This document shows positions 1 to 9,023 of a stretch of 64,000 bases of DNA, piece after piece (position 1 is the stretch's first letter; the number at the start of each line of letters is the position of its first letter). The DNA is from Microbacterium sp. (GTDB lineage Bacteria; Actinomycetota; Actinomycetes; Actinomycetales; Microbacteriaceae): positions 62,001-126,000 of the forward strand of contig JAITLK010000002.1 of NCBI GenBank assembly GCA_031277945.1, written 5' to 3'. Under the pieces are notes generated by a model. The model saw only the letters and a list, made by a program, of their open reading frames with translations. It did not search any database and was not told the DNA's origin. Made by a program: the position numbers and the translations under genes.

Positions 1-78
1 CCGGGCCGAGTCGGAAGCGTGCCACATCGGTCGGGATCTGGTGAGTGTATGCGCGTACATTTGCAGGGTCAAGTGGCA

Positions 79-84
79 TAGAGT
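79..84 (+). promoter_or_regulatory. candidate -10 box of the LacI-family gene
   Basis: The hexamer TAGAGT fits the actinobacterial -10 pattern TANNNT and lies 25 bases before the ATG at 110. Transcription from about position 91 would give a short leader containing the ribosome binding site AGGGAGGAG (97-105). No convincing -35 is visible. Confidence 0.4.
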
Positions 85-109
85 GGGACGGATCCAAGGG
101 AGGAGCCAG

Positions 110-1243
110 ATGCGGTCCGCAAACGTGTACGACGTGGCTACGGCAGCGGGCGTATCCACCGCCACGATCTCCCGGTACTTCCGGGCGCCCGAGAAGCTCA
201 GCGCCGCGACGCGCGAGCGGGTGCGAGTGGCCGTCGGCGAGCTCGGCTATCTCCCCAGCGGCAGTGCACGCGCACTCGCGGAGCGTCAGACCGGCGCCAT
301 CGGCGTGTACTCGTTCAGCGGACACGAACCCGACGAGGTGTGGGAGCCGTCCGCCGCGATGACCGCCCCGCTGCCCGATTCCGCAGGTGTTGAGGGCGGA
401 CTCGTCATGCGTGTGACCGGCGGGCGATCGCGTCCACGGCTCTTCCCGCTGTTCGCCGACGAGGTGCTCCGCGGCGCGGAGATCGAGTGCACCGTGCGGC
501 GCACACCCCTCGTGGTGGGCTGGCAGCCGGGTACGGGAGTCGGCGTCGAGCTGGAGGAGGTCGCTCGCCGCGTCGATGGCGTCCTCGTGCTGCCGTCGAC
601 GATCGATCCCGACGCGGTCGCGCAGCTGAGCCGCACGAAGGCCGTCGCACTCGTGGCCCAGCCTGCCCCGCCCGACGTGATCGCGGACGCCGTGGTGATC
701 GATAACCAGGGCGCGATGCGTGCCCTCGTCGATCACCTCATCGAAGACCACGGGGTGGACTCCTTCTGGTACGCCGGATCGGAGGCCGGGTACGAGCACG
801 AGGCGCGTCGCCGCGGCTGGCAGTCGGCTCTGGATGCTCACGGGCTGCGGACAGACGGGCCGGACATCGCGGATGCGGGCTCCCGCGCGGCCGCCCGCGC
901 GGTGATCTCGGACCTGCTGAGATCGCTGTTGCCCCCGCGCGCGATCGTCTGTGCGAGCGACCAGACGGCGCTCGGCGTGATGGAGGCACTGCACGATGCC
1001 GGCCTGCGGGTTCCGCAGGACGTCGTTGTCACCGGCTTCGACGGCATCGACGCCGGGGAGGTCGTGAGGCCGAGCCTCACGACCATCCGGCAACCCATGG
1101 AAGCACTCGGAAGAACCGCGGTGAGCCTGGTGGTATCGCGCCTGGCCGCCCCCGACACCGCGGCTCGTGTGGTGCGCCTGCCGGTGGAACTGCTGCTTCG
1201 AGCATCATGCGGCTGTGCTGGCGAGGGCGGCGCTGCATCCTGA
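110..1243 (+). CDS. LacI-family transcriptional regulator
   Basis: This is a DNA-binding repressor of the LacI/GalR family, 377 residues. The N-terminal helix-turn-helix is clear ([20 protein letters not shown], about residues 4-23) and is followed by a periplasmic-binding-protein-like effector domain ending with the family hallmark around [20 protein letters not shown]. The start at the ATG at 110 is preferred over the upstream GTG at 41 because AGGGAGGAG lies just before it and the helix-turn-helix then begins at its usual position. A serine/proline-rich segment of about 60 residues between the two domains is longer than usual. It sits upstream of gltX on the same strand; the effector is probably a sugar, but nothing next to it shows which one. 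Confidence 0.9.
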   Translation: MRSANVYDVATAAGVSTATISRYFRAPEKLSAATRERVRVAVGELGYLPSGSARALAERQTGAIGVYSFSGHEPDEVWEPSAAMTAPLPDSAGVEGGLVMRVTGGRSRPRLFPLFADEVLRGAEIECTVRRTPLVVGWQPGTGVGVELEEVARRVDGVLVLPSTIDPDAVAQLSRTKAVALVAQPAPPDVIADAVVIDNQGAMRALVDHLIEDHGVDSFWYAGSEAGYEHEARRRGWQSALDAHGLRTDGPDIADAGSRAAARAVISDLLRSLLPPRAIVCASDQTALGVMEALHDAGLRVPQDVVVTGFDGIDAGEVVRPSLTTIRQPMEALGRTAVSLVVSRLAAPDTAARVVRLPVELLLRASCGCAGEGGAAS

Positions 1244-1269
1244 CCACGGGGAGGGAGCGTTGCGGCGGA

Positions 1270-1275
1270 TAGAAT
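1270..1275 (+). promoter_or_regulatory. candidate -10 box of gltX
   Basis: TAGAAT lies five bases before GTG 1281 and eight before ATG 1284, so transcription would begin at or next to the gltX start codon. No good ribosome binding site precedes that codon, which agrees with a leaderless transcript. Confidence 0.45.
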
Positions 1276-1283
1276 ATGAGGTG

Positions 1284-2804
1284 ATGTCGACTTCACCTGA
1301 TCCCCGCACCACGACCGCCTCCGGCGCGGACGTCCGCGTGCGCTTCTGCCCGTCACCCACCGGCCTGCCGCACGTCGGCATGGTGCGCACCGCCCTGTAC
1401 AACTGGGCGTACGCGCGCCACACCGGCGGCAAGCTCGTGTTCCGTATCGAGGACACCGATGCCGCGCGCGACAGCGAGGAGAGCTACCGCCAGCTGGTGG
1501 ACGCGCTCACCTGGCTCAAGATCGACTGGGACGAGGGGGTCGAGGTCGGCGGTCCGCACGCACCCTATCGCCAGTCCGAGCGCAAGCACATCTATGCCGA
1601 GGTGCTGCAGAAGCTGATCGACGCCGGTGTCGTCTACGAGAGCTACTCGAACGCGGAGGAGATCGACGCGCGCAACGAGGCCGCGGGGCGGGCCATGCAG
1701 CTGGGGTACGACAACTACGACCGCGACCTCACCGACGTGCAGAAGGCCGCGTTCCGTGCCGAGGGTCGCGAGCCCGCGTACCGGCTGCGCGTTCCCGACG
1801 GCGACTTCACCTACGTCGACCTGATCCGTGGCGAGGTCACCTTCCCCGCCGGGTCGTTCCCCGACTTCGTGATCGTGCGCGCCGGGGGCCACGCCCTGTA
1901 CACGTTCACCAACCCCGTCGACGACGCTCTCATGGGCATCACCCACGTGATCCGCGGCGAGGACCTCATGCCCTCGACCGCCCGCCAGCTCGCCCTCTAC
2001 GGCGCGCTGATCGACGCGGGTGTAACCGACTTCGTGCCACGTTTCGGCCACATGCCGCTGGTGCTCGGGGAGACCGGCAACAAGAAGCTGTCCAAGCGCG
2101 ACCCGCAGGCGGATCTCTTCCTGCAGCGTGACAAGGGCTTCATCCACGAGGGCCTGCTCAACTACCTGGCGCTGCTGGGCTGGTCGATCGGCCCCGACCG
2201 TGACATCTTCTCGCTGGAGGAGTTCACGGCGGCCTTCGACATCGCCGACGTGAATCCCAATCCGGCTCGCTTCGACCAGAAGAAGGCCGAGTCGATCAAC
2301 GGCGACCACATCCGCCGCATCGACGTCGAGGACTTCACCGAGCGCTCGATTGCGTACATGACGGCCGCCGACGTGTGGTCGGAGCCGACGCCGGAGCAGC
2401 GGGCGCTGTTCGCGAAGGCGACGCCGCTGGTGCACGAGCGCGTGCAGCTGCTCGGCGAGGTGCCCGGCATGCTCTCATTCCTCTTCTCCGACTCCGTCTC
2501 CTACGAGGCGGACGCGATGAAAGGGCTCCCCGCGGATGCCCCGATGGTGCTGACGGCCTGTGTCGGTGCTCTGGAAGTCGTTCCGGAGGCGGACTTCGAT
2601 GCCGCGCATATCCAGGAAGCGCTCGCTGCGGCCCTCGTGGATGAACTCGGGCTGAAGCCCCGTGTCGCCTACGGCCCGCCGCGCGTGGCCATCACGGGCC
2701 GCCGGGTGTCGCCCCCGCTGTTCGAGTCGATGGAACTGCTCGGCAAGCCCGAAACGCTGCGCCGGCTCGATGCGCTGGCGAACGAACTGACGCAGGCCAC
2801 CTGA
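1284..2804 (+). CDS. gltX: glutamyl-tRNA synthetase
   Basis: Class I aminoacyl-tRNA synthetase that charges tRNA-Glu (and, in bacteria lacking GlnRS, also tRNA-Gln as the substrate for GatCAB). The HIGH-type motif is [10 protein letters not shown] (residues 23-32) and the KMSKS-type loop is KLSKR (268-272), followed by the anticodon-binding alpha-helical domain. The length of 506 residues is normal for actinobacterial GltX. Start: ATG 1284 (or GTG 1281) fits the family; an in-frame ATG at 1167 would add 39 residues overlapping the lacI end and is unlikely. In actinobacteria gltX commonly lies near tRNA-Glu, tRNA-Gln and leuCD; here tRNA-Gln follows directly, but tRNA-Glu and leuCD are some 30-38 kb away. 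Confidence 0.96.
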   Translation: MSTSPDPRTTTASGADVRVRFCPSPTGLPHVGMVRTALYNWAYARHTGGKLVFRIEDTDAARDSEESYRQLVDALTWLKIDWDEGVEVGGPHAPYRQSERKHIYAEVLQKLIDAGVVYESYSNAEEIDARNEAAGRAMQLGYDNYDRDLTDVQKAAFRAEGREPAYRLRVPDGDFTYVDLIRGEVTFPAGSFPDFVIVRAGGHALYTFTNPVDDALMGITHVIRGEDLMPSTARQLALYGALIDAGVTDFVPRFGHMPLVLGETGNKKLSKRDPQADLFLQRDKGFIHEGLLNYLALLGWSIGPDRDIFSLEEFTAAFDIADVNPNPARFDQKKAESINGDHIRRIDVEDFTERSIAYMTAADVWSEPTPEQRALFAKATPLVHERVQLLGEVPGMLSFLFSDSVSYEADAMKGLPADAPMVLTACVGALEVVPEADFDAAHIQEALAAALVDELGLKPRVAYGPPRVAITGRRVSPPLFESMELLGKPETLRRLDALANELTQAT

Positions 2805-2809
2805 CGGCC

Positions 2810-3661
2810 GTGACGGGCGGACTCGACGAGATCGCGGCGGAGCTCTACTCCGGCCCGCTCGCCGAGTTCGTCCCGTCGCGCGCGCAGCATGCCGCCCGTG
2901 CCGAGGATCCGGACCTTGCGCGGCAGATCCGGGCGCTGCGCAAGCCGAGCGTCGGCGCATGGGTCGTCAACGTGTTCGCGCGCGAGCGCGCCGGTCAGCT
3001 CACCGAGGCGTTACGGCTGGCCGCTGACCTTCGCGAGGCGCAGGAGCACCTGGACGCGACGGCACTCACCGAGCTCAGCCGTCAGCGTCGTGCTCTCACC
3101 CGGCAGCTGGCCGAGGAAGCCGCACATCTGGCAGCGTCGCGCGGAGAGCGGGTCAGCGACGCCACGATCGAGTCGGTGCATCAGACCATCTCCGCCGCGT
3201 TCTTCGACCCGCGGGCGGCAGCGGCGGTGGCGTCCGGACGGCTCGTTCGTACTCTGGAGCCCGGCGCCGGTGGAGGTGCGGATCAGGGCGAGGTCGTCGC
3301 CGGCAGCCCGCCCACGCCCACGGAGGCGGTCCCGCCACCGACGGACGACCTCGCCGAGCGTCGCCGCCGCCGTGCCGCCGAAGCCGCCGTGCGCGATGCC
3401 GAGAAGGCGCGGGAGCGAGCCGACCGTGTCCTCGCCGACCTGGCGAAGCGTACGGAGGATGCCCGCACGCGCGCGGACGCCCTCGCCGACCGCGTGGCAC
3501 AGCTCGAGGCCGACCTCGCGCGCACTCGTGCCGCCCTCGATGCCGCGCGGTCGGTCGTCGCGGAGGCCGAGAGCCAGCACGAAGATCGCGAGCAGGACGC
3601 GCGAGTCGCACGCGAGCAGGAGAGCGCAGCCCGCGCGGCGCTGGAGCGCCTGCAGAGCTGA
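2810..3661 (+). CDS. uncharacterised protein with C-terminal coiled coil
   Basis: The function is not recognised. The 283-residue protein has an N-terminal region (about 1-110) rich in Arg/Ala/Leu, a proline-rich linker near 160-180 and a long Ala/Glu/Arg heptad-like stretch from about 184 to the C-terminus, typical of a coiled coil. There is no signal peptide, membrane segment or catalytic motif. The GTG start lies five bases after the gltX stop, so the two genes are probably co-transcribed. The codon usage is like its neighbours. It may be a DNA-associated or scaffolding protein, but that is only a guess from composition. Confidence 0.75.
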   Translation: MTGGLDEIAAELYSGPLAEFVPSRAQHAARAEDPDLARQIRALRKPSVGAWVVNVFARERAGQLTEALRLAADLREAQEHLDATALTELSRQRRALTRQLAEEAAHLAASRGERVSDATIESVHQTISAAFFDPRAAAAVASGRLVRTLEPGAGGGADQGEVVAGSPPTPTEAVPPPTDDLAERRRRRAAEAAVRDAEKARERADRVLADLAKRTEDARTRADALADRVAQLEADLARTRAALDAARSVVAEAESQHEDREQDARVAREQESAARAALERLQS

Positions 3662-3710
3662 CCTGCCGACGGAGGAGAGTACCGGCGTGCCCGGATGCGT
3701 CTCAAACGAG

Positions 3711-3736
3711 AAGGCCCCCGGTTTCCCGGGGGCCTT
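3711..3736 (-). terminator. hairpin terminator after tRNA-Gln, possibly bidirectional
   Basis: An 11-bp perfect stem (AAGGCCCCCGG at 3711-3721 with its complement at 3726-3736) encloses a four-base loop. On the minus strand it lies just after the tRNA-Gln 3' end and is followed by CTCGTTTG. It could also stop transcripts arriving from the gltX side. Confidence 0.75.
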
Positions 3737-3744
3737 CATCAATG

Positions 3745-3816
3745 CTGGGGTACCTGGACTCGAACCAAGAACAACTGAACCAGAATCAGCCGTGTTGCCA
3801 ATTACACCATACCCCA
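3745..3816 (-). tRNA. tRNA-Gln, anticodon CTG
   Basis: Read on the minus strand, the 72-base cloverleaf has a 7-bp acceptor stem (TGGGGTA with TACCCCA), a D-loop with TAATTGGCA, an anticodon stem GCTGA/TCAGT around the loop TTCTGGT (anticodon CTG, reading CAG) and the T-loop GGTTCGAGTCC. The 3' CCA is not encoded (the genome has GCA after the acceptor stem), as usual in actinobacteria. Confidence 0.95.
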
Positions 3817-3847
3817 CCGGTTATCGACCGGCGTCGCAACGTGTTCT

Positions 3848-3876
3848 AGCTTAGACCACGCGTGCGCACGGGCCAA
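3848..3876 (-). promoter_or_regulatory. candidate promoter of tRNA-Gln
   Basis: On the minus strand TTGGCC (3876-3871) and TAAGCT (3853-3848) are separated by 17 bases. Transcription would start about 25 bases before the mature tRNA 5' end. Confidence 0.45.
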
Positions 3877-3943
3877 ACCGAGAGCGCATCCCGCGCGCGT
3901 CACGGTGTGCGGGCGTGAGCGGTCGCTGTGGAAGGATGGCCGG

Positions 3944-4582
3944 GTGAGGCTCTCTGTTTCCCCCGCACTGGTCATCGCAGCATTGAGCGTGGTCGCGCTC
4001 ACCGGATGCTCGGCATCGCCCGTCCCGGCATCACCGGGGACCGCATCCACCGCGGAGGCGAACGCGCCCGCAGGCTCGGCAGCGACGGCATCGTCCGAGC
4101 CGAGCACGGGGGAGACCCCCGACACCGCGGCATCGGTGTCCGCGGCGATCACGTGCGCAGACATTGAGCCGCTCGCCGCGTCGATCACCGGCAACTTCAC
4201 GCTCTCCGCGGCGGACTCGGTGGAGGGGGCTGAGGGGACGACATGCGTGTGGACCAACGAGGCGATCACGTCCGGCTACACGGATATCGCCGACTACGCG
4301 GCTCTGTCGGTCGGCATCGACGACCTGGCGTGGACAGCAGAGGAACTCAGCACCCTGCCGGGCGCCACCGATGATCCGCGCGCGGGTGCGCTGGGCGGCC
4401 GGGTTCTGATCCTCGGCTCCGGTGAGACCTTGGGGGAGGTCGGTTCGGTTCAGGTCCTCTCGCCGCGTGGCTCGGTCACGATCGTGGCCACGGGCACTCT
4501 CCTGACGGCAGCTCCCGACACGGCCATCCCGGTGGACGCGGTGATCGACGTCGCTGCGGCCGTTGCAGCGATGCGCGCTTAG
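3944..4582 (+). CDS. putative lipoprotein
   Basis: Secreted lipid-anchored protein of 212 residues with unknown function. The N-terminus is a type II signal peptide with lipobox LTGC (Cys22), followed by a low-complexity Ala/Ser/Thr/Pro linker (about 23-65) and a domain starting near TCADIEPLA. Two cysteines, in TCADI and TTCVWT, could form a disulfide; this resembles other actinobacterial lipoproteins with a Cys-pair domain, but I cannot assign the family. Start: GTG 3944 gives a clean signal peptide; AAGGAT lies six bases before it, a near-match to the leaderless start signal found elsewhere in the window, and also contains a weak ribosome binding site. It converges on the GH114-like gene. 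Confidence 0.72.
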   Translation: MRLSVSPALVIAALSVVALTGCSASPVPASPGTASTAEANAPAGSAATASSEPSTGETPDTAASVSAAITCADIEPLAASITGNFTLSAADSVEGAEGTTCVWTNEAITSGYTDIADYAALSVGIDDLAWTAEELSTLPGATDDPRAGALGGRVLILGSGETLGEVGSVQVLSPRGSVTIVATGTLLTAAPDTAIPVDAVIDVAAAVAAMRA

Positions 4583-4606
4583 CCGCGGCCGCCCGAGCAC
4601 CACACG

Positions 4607-5449
4607 TCATCCGCGGGGCGGGCACGCCTCGAACACGTACTCCGCGGAATCGGGGGTGTGAAGCTCGCGATCGCGCAGGATCATGAGCGTCGGAGAATCT
4701 TCGTCGGCGCACATCTGGGCGAAGGTGCGCGGCAGCTCGTCGGTGTATTCGATGTCCAGCACCGCGTTGCCGTAGACGTCGCGATAGGCCGCGCATTCCT
4801 CGTAGGCGGCGCACTCTTCGGTGACGGCGAAGTCGAACCCGGCATCCGCGCGCAATCGAGCGGCGTGCTCGGCGGTGTTCTTCTGGCCGACCGCGAGACC
4901 CGCGTCATGGGCCACATCTGACAGCATCCGGGCCAGAGCGATGTTGTCCTCCAGGCTCAGCGCATCTGCCGACCGGGTGAAGCTGTCGAGGTTATCGAAC
5001 TCGACGGCCTGGAAGCCGTCGTCGGCACATCCTCGCAGCCACGGCGTGACCATGGCGACGATCGCGGCGCGGCGGTCGGGGGTGGAGGTGTCCAGCAGCA
5101 CCTCGTCGGGCCAGTCGGGGTCGGAGACGAGGTCGCCCTCGTCATCGGTGAGAAGGACGGCCGCCGGCGAGGAGCCGACTTCGCCCGGCTGGGTCTGGAA
5201 CGCGTTCACGTAGCAGATCGAGTAGGCATCGGCCGCGGGCCGAGCCGTTCGATCCCGCGCCACGATTCCGACGCCGGGACCGGGTTCATACGCCCCGCCC
5301 AGCTGATAGTCGAATGCCCCGGTTGCGGGCCAGGGGGCGAGAAGCTCGTCCGGCGGTGAAACGGGAGCCGCTTCGCCTGCGGTGCAGGCGCCGCACAGCA
5401 GGATGGCGCCGAGTGAGACGGCGACGGTGACGGCGCGGAGAGGGGACAC
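4607..5449 (-). CDS. GH114-like (endo-alpha-1,4-polygalactosaminidase family) lipoprotein
   Basis: The 280-residue protein has a lipoprotein signal (lipobox LCGAC, Cys22), so it acts on the outer face of the membrane. The body is a TIM-barrel with the features of the GH114/TM1410 family: an early FDYQLGG strand, ICYVNAF, DPDWPDEVLLD, the likely acidic catalytic region FQAVEFDNLDSF, VGQKNTAEH and the late VTEECAAYEECAAY segment. The last contains a short tandem duplication (YEECAAY after EECAAY). The family includes enzymes that cut galactosaminogalactan-type polymers; the substrate here is unknown. The GTG start is supported by TAGGCT six bases upstream. It is monocistronic, convergent with the lipoprotein at 3944. 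Confidence 0.82.
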   Translation of the reverse strand: MSPLRAVTVAVSLGAILLCGACTAGEAAPVSPPDELLAPWPATGAFDYQLGGAYEPGPGVGIVARDRTARPAADAYSICYVNAFQTQPGEVGSSPAAVLLTDDEGDLVSDPDWPDEVLLDTSTPDRRAAIVAMVTPWLRGCADDGFQAVEFDNLDSFTRSADALSLEDNIALARMLSDVAHDAGLAVGQKNTAEHAARLRADAGFDFAVTEECAAYEECAAYRDVYGNAVLDIEYTDELPRTFAQMCADEDSPTLMILRDRELHTPDSAEYVFEACPPRG

Positions 5450-5455
5450 CGATTC

Positions 5456-5461
5456 AGCCTA
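5456..5461 (-). promoter_or_regulatory. -10 box TAGGCT, leaderless start at 5449
   Basis: On the minus strand TAGGCT is followed by exactly six bases and then the GTG start of the GH114-like gene, so the transcript probably starts on the start codon. Confidence 0.6.
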
Positions 5462-5568
5462 GGGCGCGGTGCGGCCGTGAGGACGAATCTGGCAACGGGC
5501 GCGGGGACGAGGACGGGACCGGCGACCGCGTGCTCGTGTGCGACGCGAGTGGGCTCCCGGGGAATCCG

Positions 5569-7308
5569 TCATCGGTGACCGGGCTGCGAGGCGGCTTCGC
5601 GCAGGCGGCGATACGTACCGACAGGATTCGTCATGAGCGTTGCGTGTGTTCCGCGCTCTACGATCCGGCCGGCGTCCAGGACGACGATCAGGTCGGCCTC
5701 TTCAGTCTGCGTGAAGCGGTGGGCCACGATCACAGCGGTGCGACCGCGGACCACAGCGGCGATCGCATCATCCAGGCCGGAGCCGGAACCGCCGTGCGCG
5801 CTGGGCTCGTCCAGGACGACGACGGCGGGGTCTGCGAGCAGGACCCGCGCCAGGGCCAGGTGCTGGAGCTTTCCGTCATCGAGCTGATCGGTGACCGGTG
5901 TATCCCAGCGGTGCGGAAGGTCGTCGACCCAGCCTGCGCCCACGGCTCTGAGAGCAGCGCGAAGCGCGTCGTCTGTCGCATGCGGCGCAGCCAGGCGCAG
6001 GTTGTCCGCCACTGAGCCGCCGAATCGGTGGAGTTCCTGACTGACGAGAACGACACTTCGTCCGCGGGCGTCACCCGCCTCAGTGGCGGGCACTCCGCCG
6101 AGGCGAACCGATCCGCTCGTCGGAGTGCACGCGCCGGCGATCAGACGGGCCAGGGTTGACTTCCCGGACCCGGATGCACCGACGAGCAGCGTCGTGCTGC
6201 GCTCGGGGAGGACCAGATCGACAGCGTCCAATGCTGCAGGTGCATCAGCGGCGTACGAGAAGGATGCCGCGTCGATGGTGACAGAGCCATCGGCCGGTTC
6301 GCGGTACGCAGGCCGGGGGCCGCTCATCTGCAGCACTCCCACGAGCCGCCCGAGGCCGGCCCCGCCGCGCTGCAGGTCGTCGAGGCCCGACAGCAGGGCG
6401 CCGATGGGATCGAACAAGCGATGGAAGAAGAGGGCAGCCGCCGTGACGGCGCCGGCGGACAGCCCCTCAATGATCGCCAGCCAGCACCCGACAGCGAGTA
6501 CGGCGGCGAGGCCGAGGTACTCGGCGAGGTTGAGGCCGGCGTTGAAGGCGTTGCGCGCCCGCCCGGCATCGCGGCCGGTCTCGATCACACGATCGCTTCG
6601 TTGCGCGATCCGGGTGGTGTGCGCATCAGACGTGCGATGCGATGTGATCGTCTCTGCACCGCGCACCGCTTCGATCACCGCCTGTGTGCGTTCGGCTTCT
6701 TCACGCCGGAGTCGTTGATACAGCGGCCGCGAGCGGCGGAGGAACCGCGTCGTCGTGATCACCTGGATCGGCGCGGCGACGAGGGCCGCCGCAGCGAGTC
6801 GGACATCCAGCGCCGCGAGTCCGATCACTGTGAGAGCGATCGTGAACAGCGCGCGCAAGAATTGCGGGACGACGTCCGAGACCGCCGCCGTGATCGCCTC
6901 CACATCACTTGTGACGCGGGAGAGGACATCTGAGGCACCGGCGTCTTCGACGACACCGCTGTCGATTCGCAGGGCCGCGGCAAGCACATCCTCACGCAGC
7001 TCTGCGAGGGCGCCTTGCAGGACGGAGACCAGAAGGGAGCCGCCGAAGCGCAGCAGAACCGCCGAGCCGATGCCTGCGGTCGCGATGAGCGCGCCCAGCA
7101 GCGCGAGGCGTCCGGCACCAGCACCGGCGCTCACCGCGTCGACGATACCCCCCAGCGCAGCAGGGATCACCAGCGCCGCAGCGGAACCGGCGAGAAGGAG
7201 CAAGGTGGCGCACGCGAACGGCAGTCGCCGGGCGCGGAGGAGACGCCGCACGCTTCGCAGGCTCTGGGCGGGGGCGGCGATGGGCAGCAGCGAGGGCGGC
7301 GGCGTCAC
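5569..7308 (-). CDS. ABC exporter-fold half-transporter, IrtB-like subunit with a degenerate signature motif
   Basis: The 579-residue half-transporter has an N-terminal six-helix membrane domain (about 25-310) and a C-terminal ATPase domain. Walker A is intact (GASGSGKST, 377-385), as are the Q-loop (VLVSQE), Walker B (VVVLDEP, Glu501) and the H-loop (VAHRF, His530). The signature LSGGQ is replaced by LDDGK (from residue 476) and the D-loop reads SAHGG instead of SALD. The gene overlaps the preceding half-transporter by GTGA. The two proteins have complementary defects, so they almost certainly form a heterodimer with one working ATP site. The neighbouring siderophore reductase and binding protein suggest import or handling of ferric siderophores, as by mycobacterial IrtAB; export of a siderophore is the alternative. 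Confidence 0.9.
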   Translation of the reverse strand: MTPPPSLLPIAAPAQSLRSVRRLLRARRLPFACATLLLLAGSAAALVIPAALGGIVDAVSAGAGAGRLALLGALIATAGIGSAVLLRFGGSLLVSVLQGALAELREDVLAAALRIDSGVVEDAGASDVLSRVTSDVEAITAAVSDVVPQFLRALFTIALTVIGLAALDVRLAAAALVAAPIQVITTTRFLRRSRPLYQRLRREEAERTQAVIEAVRGAETITSHRTSDAHTTRIAQRSDRVIETGRDAGRARNAFNAGLNLAEYLGLAAVLAVGCWLAIIEGLSAGAVTAAALFFHRLFDPIGALLSGLDDLQRGGAGLGRLVGVLQMSGPRPAYREPADGSVTIDAASFSYAADAPAALDAVDLVLPERSTTLLVGASGSGKSTLARLIAGACTPTSGSVRLGGVPATEAGDARGRSVVLVSQELHRFGGSVADNLRLAAPHATDDALRAALRAVGAGWVDDLPHRWDTPVTDQLDDGKLQHLALARVLLADPAVVVLDEPSAHGGSGSGLDDAIAAVVRGRTAVIVAHRFTQTEEADLIVVLDAGRIVERGTHATLMTNPVGTYRRLREAASQPGHR

Positions 7309-9023
7309 GACGGGAGAGCCTTCTCTGTGCGGGGTACGGGTGACGGAGGCAGGAGCACCGCCGTGCAGGCGGCCAGGAGGAGCGGACTCGAGGTGATGAC
7401 GAGAATGCTGCGCTTCAGACCCCGCAGGCCCGTGGCGATGCGCTGCTCGGTGACGGGATCGAGAGCCGTCGTCGGCTCGTCCAGCACCACTGTCGGGGCG
7501 GGAGCATGCAGCGCGCGAGCCAGCAGCACCCGCTGTCGTTCGCCGCCGGACAGACGACAGCCGGCCTCGCCGATCGAGGCATCGGGGGAGCCGAGGCGGC
7601 GCAAGAGATCCTCCAGGGCCGCCGCGCGAATGATCTCGTCATCCCATCGGGCGGGGTCCTCGACCACGTTCTCCCGCAGAGTTCCCGTGAACAGGACCGC
7701 ATCGTGCGGCGGAGCGAGGATGCGCTCGCGATATCTGTCGATGCCGGCGTCCAGAACATCGATGGCGTCCACGAACAGCTGTCCGGCGAGCGGGCGGGTG
7801 CGCAGGCCGAAGCGTGATGCGATGGCGCGGGCCGCGTGCGCTCCGTCCACGGCGATGCCCACGAGCGTGTCCTCAGCGACGGCCGCCGTTCCCGTTGCCG
7901 TCCGCCAGGATAGGAAGGGTCGGGCCTGTGAGCCGAACTCCACGCCGATCGAGCCGGTCGTGTCCTGGAGCGCACGGGCCTCCCGCCCCGCGCGCCGCTC
8001 TGCCGGCAGACGAAACGGCGAGGTCGCGAGGGCATGCACCCTCACAGCCGAGGCACGCTTGTGCGACCAGTTCGCGGGGAATGTGCCGATGTGTGCGAGT
8101 GAGCCCTGCAGGAACTGCGCCAGCGCGACGACGGTCACCAACTGGCCGACCGTGATCCTGCCCTCCGCGGCCAGAAGGGCCGCCACGACGGCGAGTGCGG
8201 TCAAGAACAGGACCGACATCGCGGAGCTCAGCGCCTGGTAGCTCAACATCCGATTCGCCGCGGAGATCGCCGCCCGCAGCGACGTCCGGGATGCCGTGCG
8301 ATAGCGACGGAGGACTTCGGCCTCCGCCCCCAGCCCGCGGATGACCCGTTGGCCCAGCACAGCGTCAGTGGCGACGGCTCCCGCCTCGGCGACGGCAGCC
8401 TGCTCCGTCAGCCCCAGCGAGTGGATCGGGCGCGCCAGGGTACGCATTCCCAGCAGGACCGCGGCTGCCCCACCCAGCACGCCGACTCCCAGCGGAATGG
8501 AGATGGTCACCAGGGCGATGGTCGCCGTGAGGAGCGCCGCCAGCGTAGCCGCCTGCTGAGCGATACTCCACGTGAGACCGGCAACCCGGTAGGTGTCGCT
8601 GGTGGCGGTGGAGACGGACTGACCGACACCGGCCTGGCCCGGGAGGCCGCGTGGATGCAGGATCCGCCCGACGACAAGGTGGCGGAGGTGCTGTTCGCCG
8701 CGTCCGTAGGTGCGCACCATCCCGAGAGCCGCCCACTGATAGCTGAGCGACATGATGAGGAACACGCCGCCCAGCGCTGTCAGCAGGAGCAACATCATGC
8801 CCGGATCCCGCGGCACCACCGCGCGATCGATGATCACGCCGATGAGGACGGGCACCGAAACTTCGCCGACCTGGTGAATCATCATCCCGAGGGTGCTCGC
8901 CGCGAGACGCCAGCCCCGCCGCCCTCGGAAGAGAGCCGCGCGGGTGATGTCAGCGACCGTGGGCGGAGGGGGATCCACGGCTCCGTCCGCGAAAGAGTGA
9001 CCAGACGTTGCGGGCTCTGTCAC
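7305..9023 (-). CDS. ABC exporter-fold half-transporter, IrtA-like subunit with degenerate Walker A
   Basis: The 572-residue protein has an N-terminal membrane domain (about 35-320) and a degenerate ATPase domain. The signature LSGGERQR (from residue 491) and Walker B (VVLDEP, Glu516) are preserved, but the Walker A place reads GIAVDGAHAA (about 389-398) with no GKS/T, the Q-loop glutamine is missing (LAPPHDAVLF) and the H-loop histidine is a serine (VITSS, about 545). It should therefore supply the signature motif to the partner's Walker A but not bind ATP canonically itself. Start: GTG 9023 overlaps the stop of the siderophore-interacting gene by GTGA; a longer upstream reading frame only shadows that gene. 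In mycobacterial IrtA the siderophore-interacting domain is fused to this subunit; here it is a separate protein. Confidence 0.9.
   Translation of the reverse strand: MTEPATSGHSFADGAVDPPPPTVADITRAALFRGRRGWRLAASTLGMMIHQVGEVSVPVLIGVIIDRAVVPRDPGMMLLLLTALGGVFLIMSLSYQWAALGMVRTYGRGEQHLRHLVVGRILHPRGLPGQAGVGQSVSTATSDTYRVAGLTWSIAQQAATLAALLTATIALVTISIPLGVGVLGGAAAVLLGMRTLARPIHSLGLTEQAAVAEAGAVATDAVLGQRVIRGLGAEAEVLRRYRTASRTSLRAAISAANRMLSYQALSSAMSVLFLTALAVVAALLAAEGRITVGQLVTVVALAQFLQGSLAHIGTFPANWSHKRASAVRVHALATSPFRLPAERRAGREARALQDTTGSIGVEFGSQARPFLSWRTATGTAAVAEDTLVGIAVDGAHAARAIASRFGLRTRPLAGQLFVDAIDVLDAGIDRYRERILAPPHDAVLFTGTLRENVVEDPARWDDEIIRAAALEDLLRRLGSPDASIGEAGCRLSGGERQRVLLARALHAPAPTVVLDEPTTALDPVTEQRIATGLRGLKRSILVITSSPLLLAACTAVLLPPSPVPRTEKALPS

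Noticed and set aside
1353..2435. 360-codon open frame on the minus strand
   Set aside because: It is exactly antisense to gltX; its composition (Val/Arg/Gly/Asp-rich, no motif) is the usual shadow in high-GC coding DNA.
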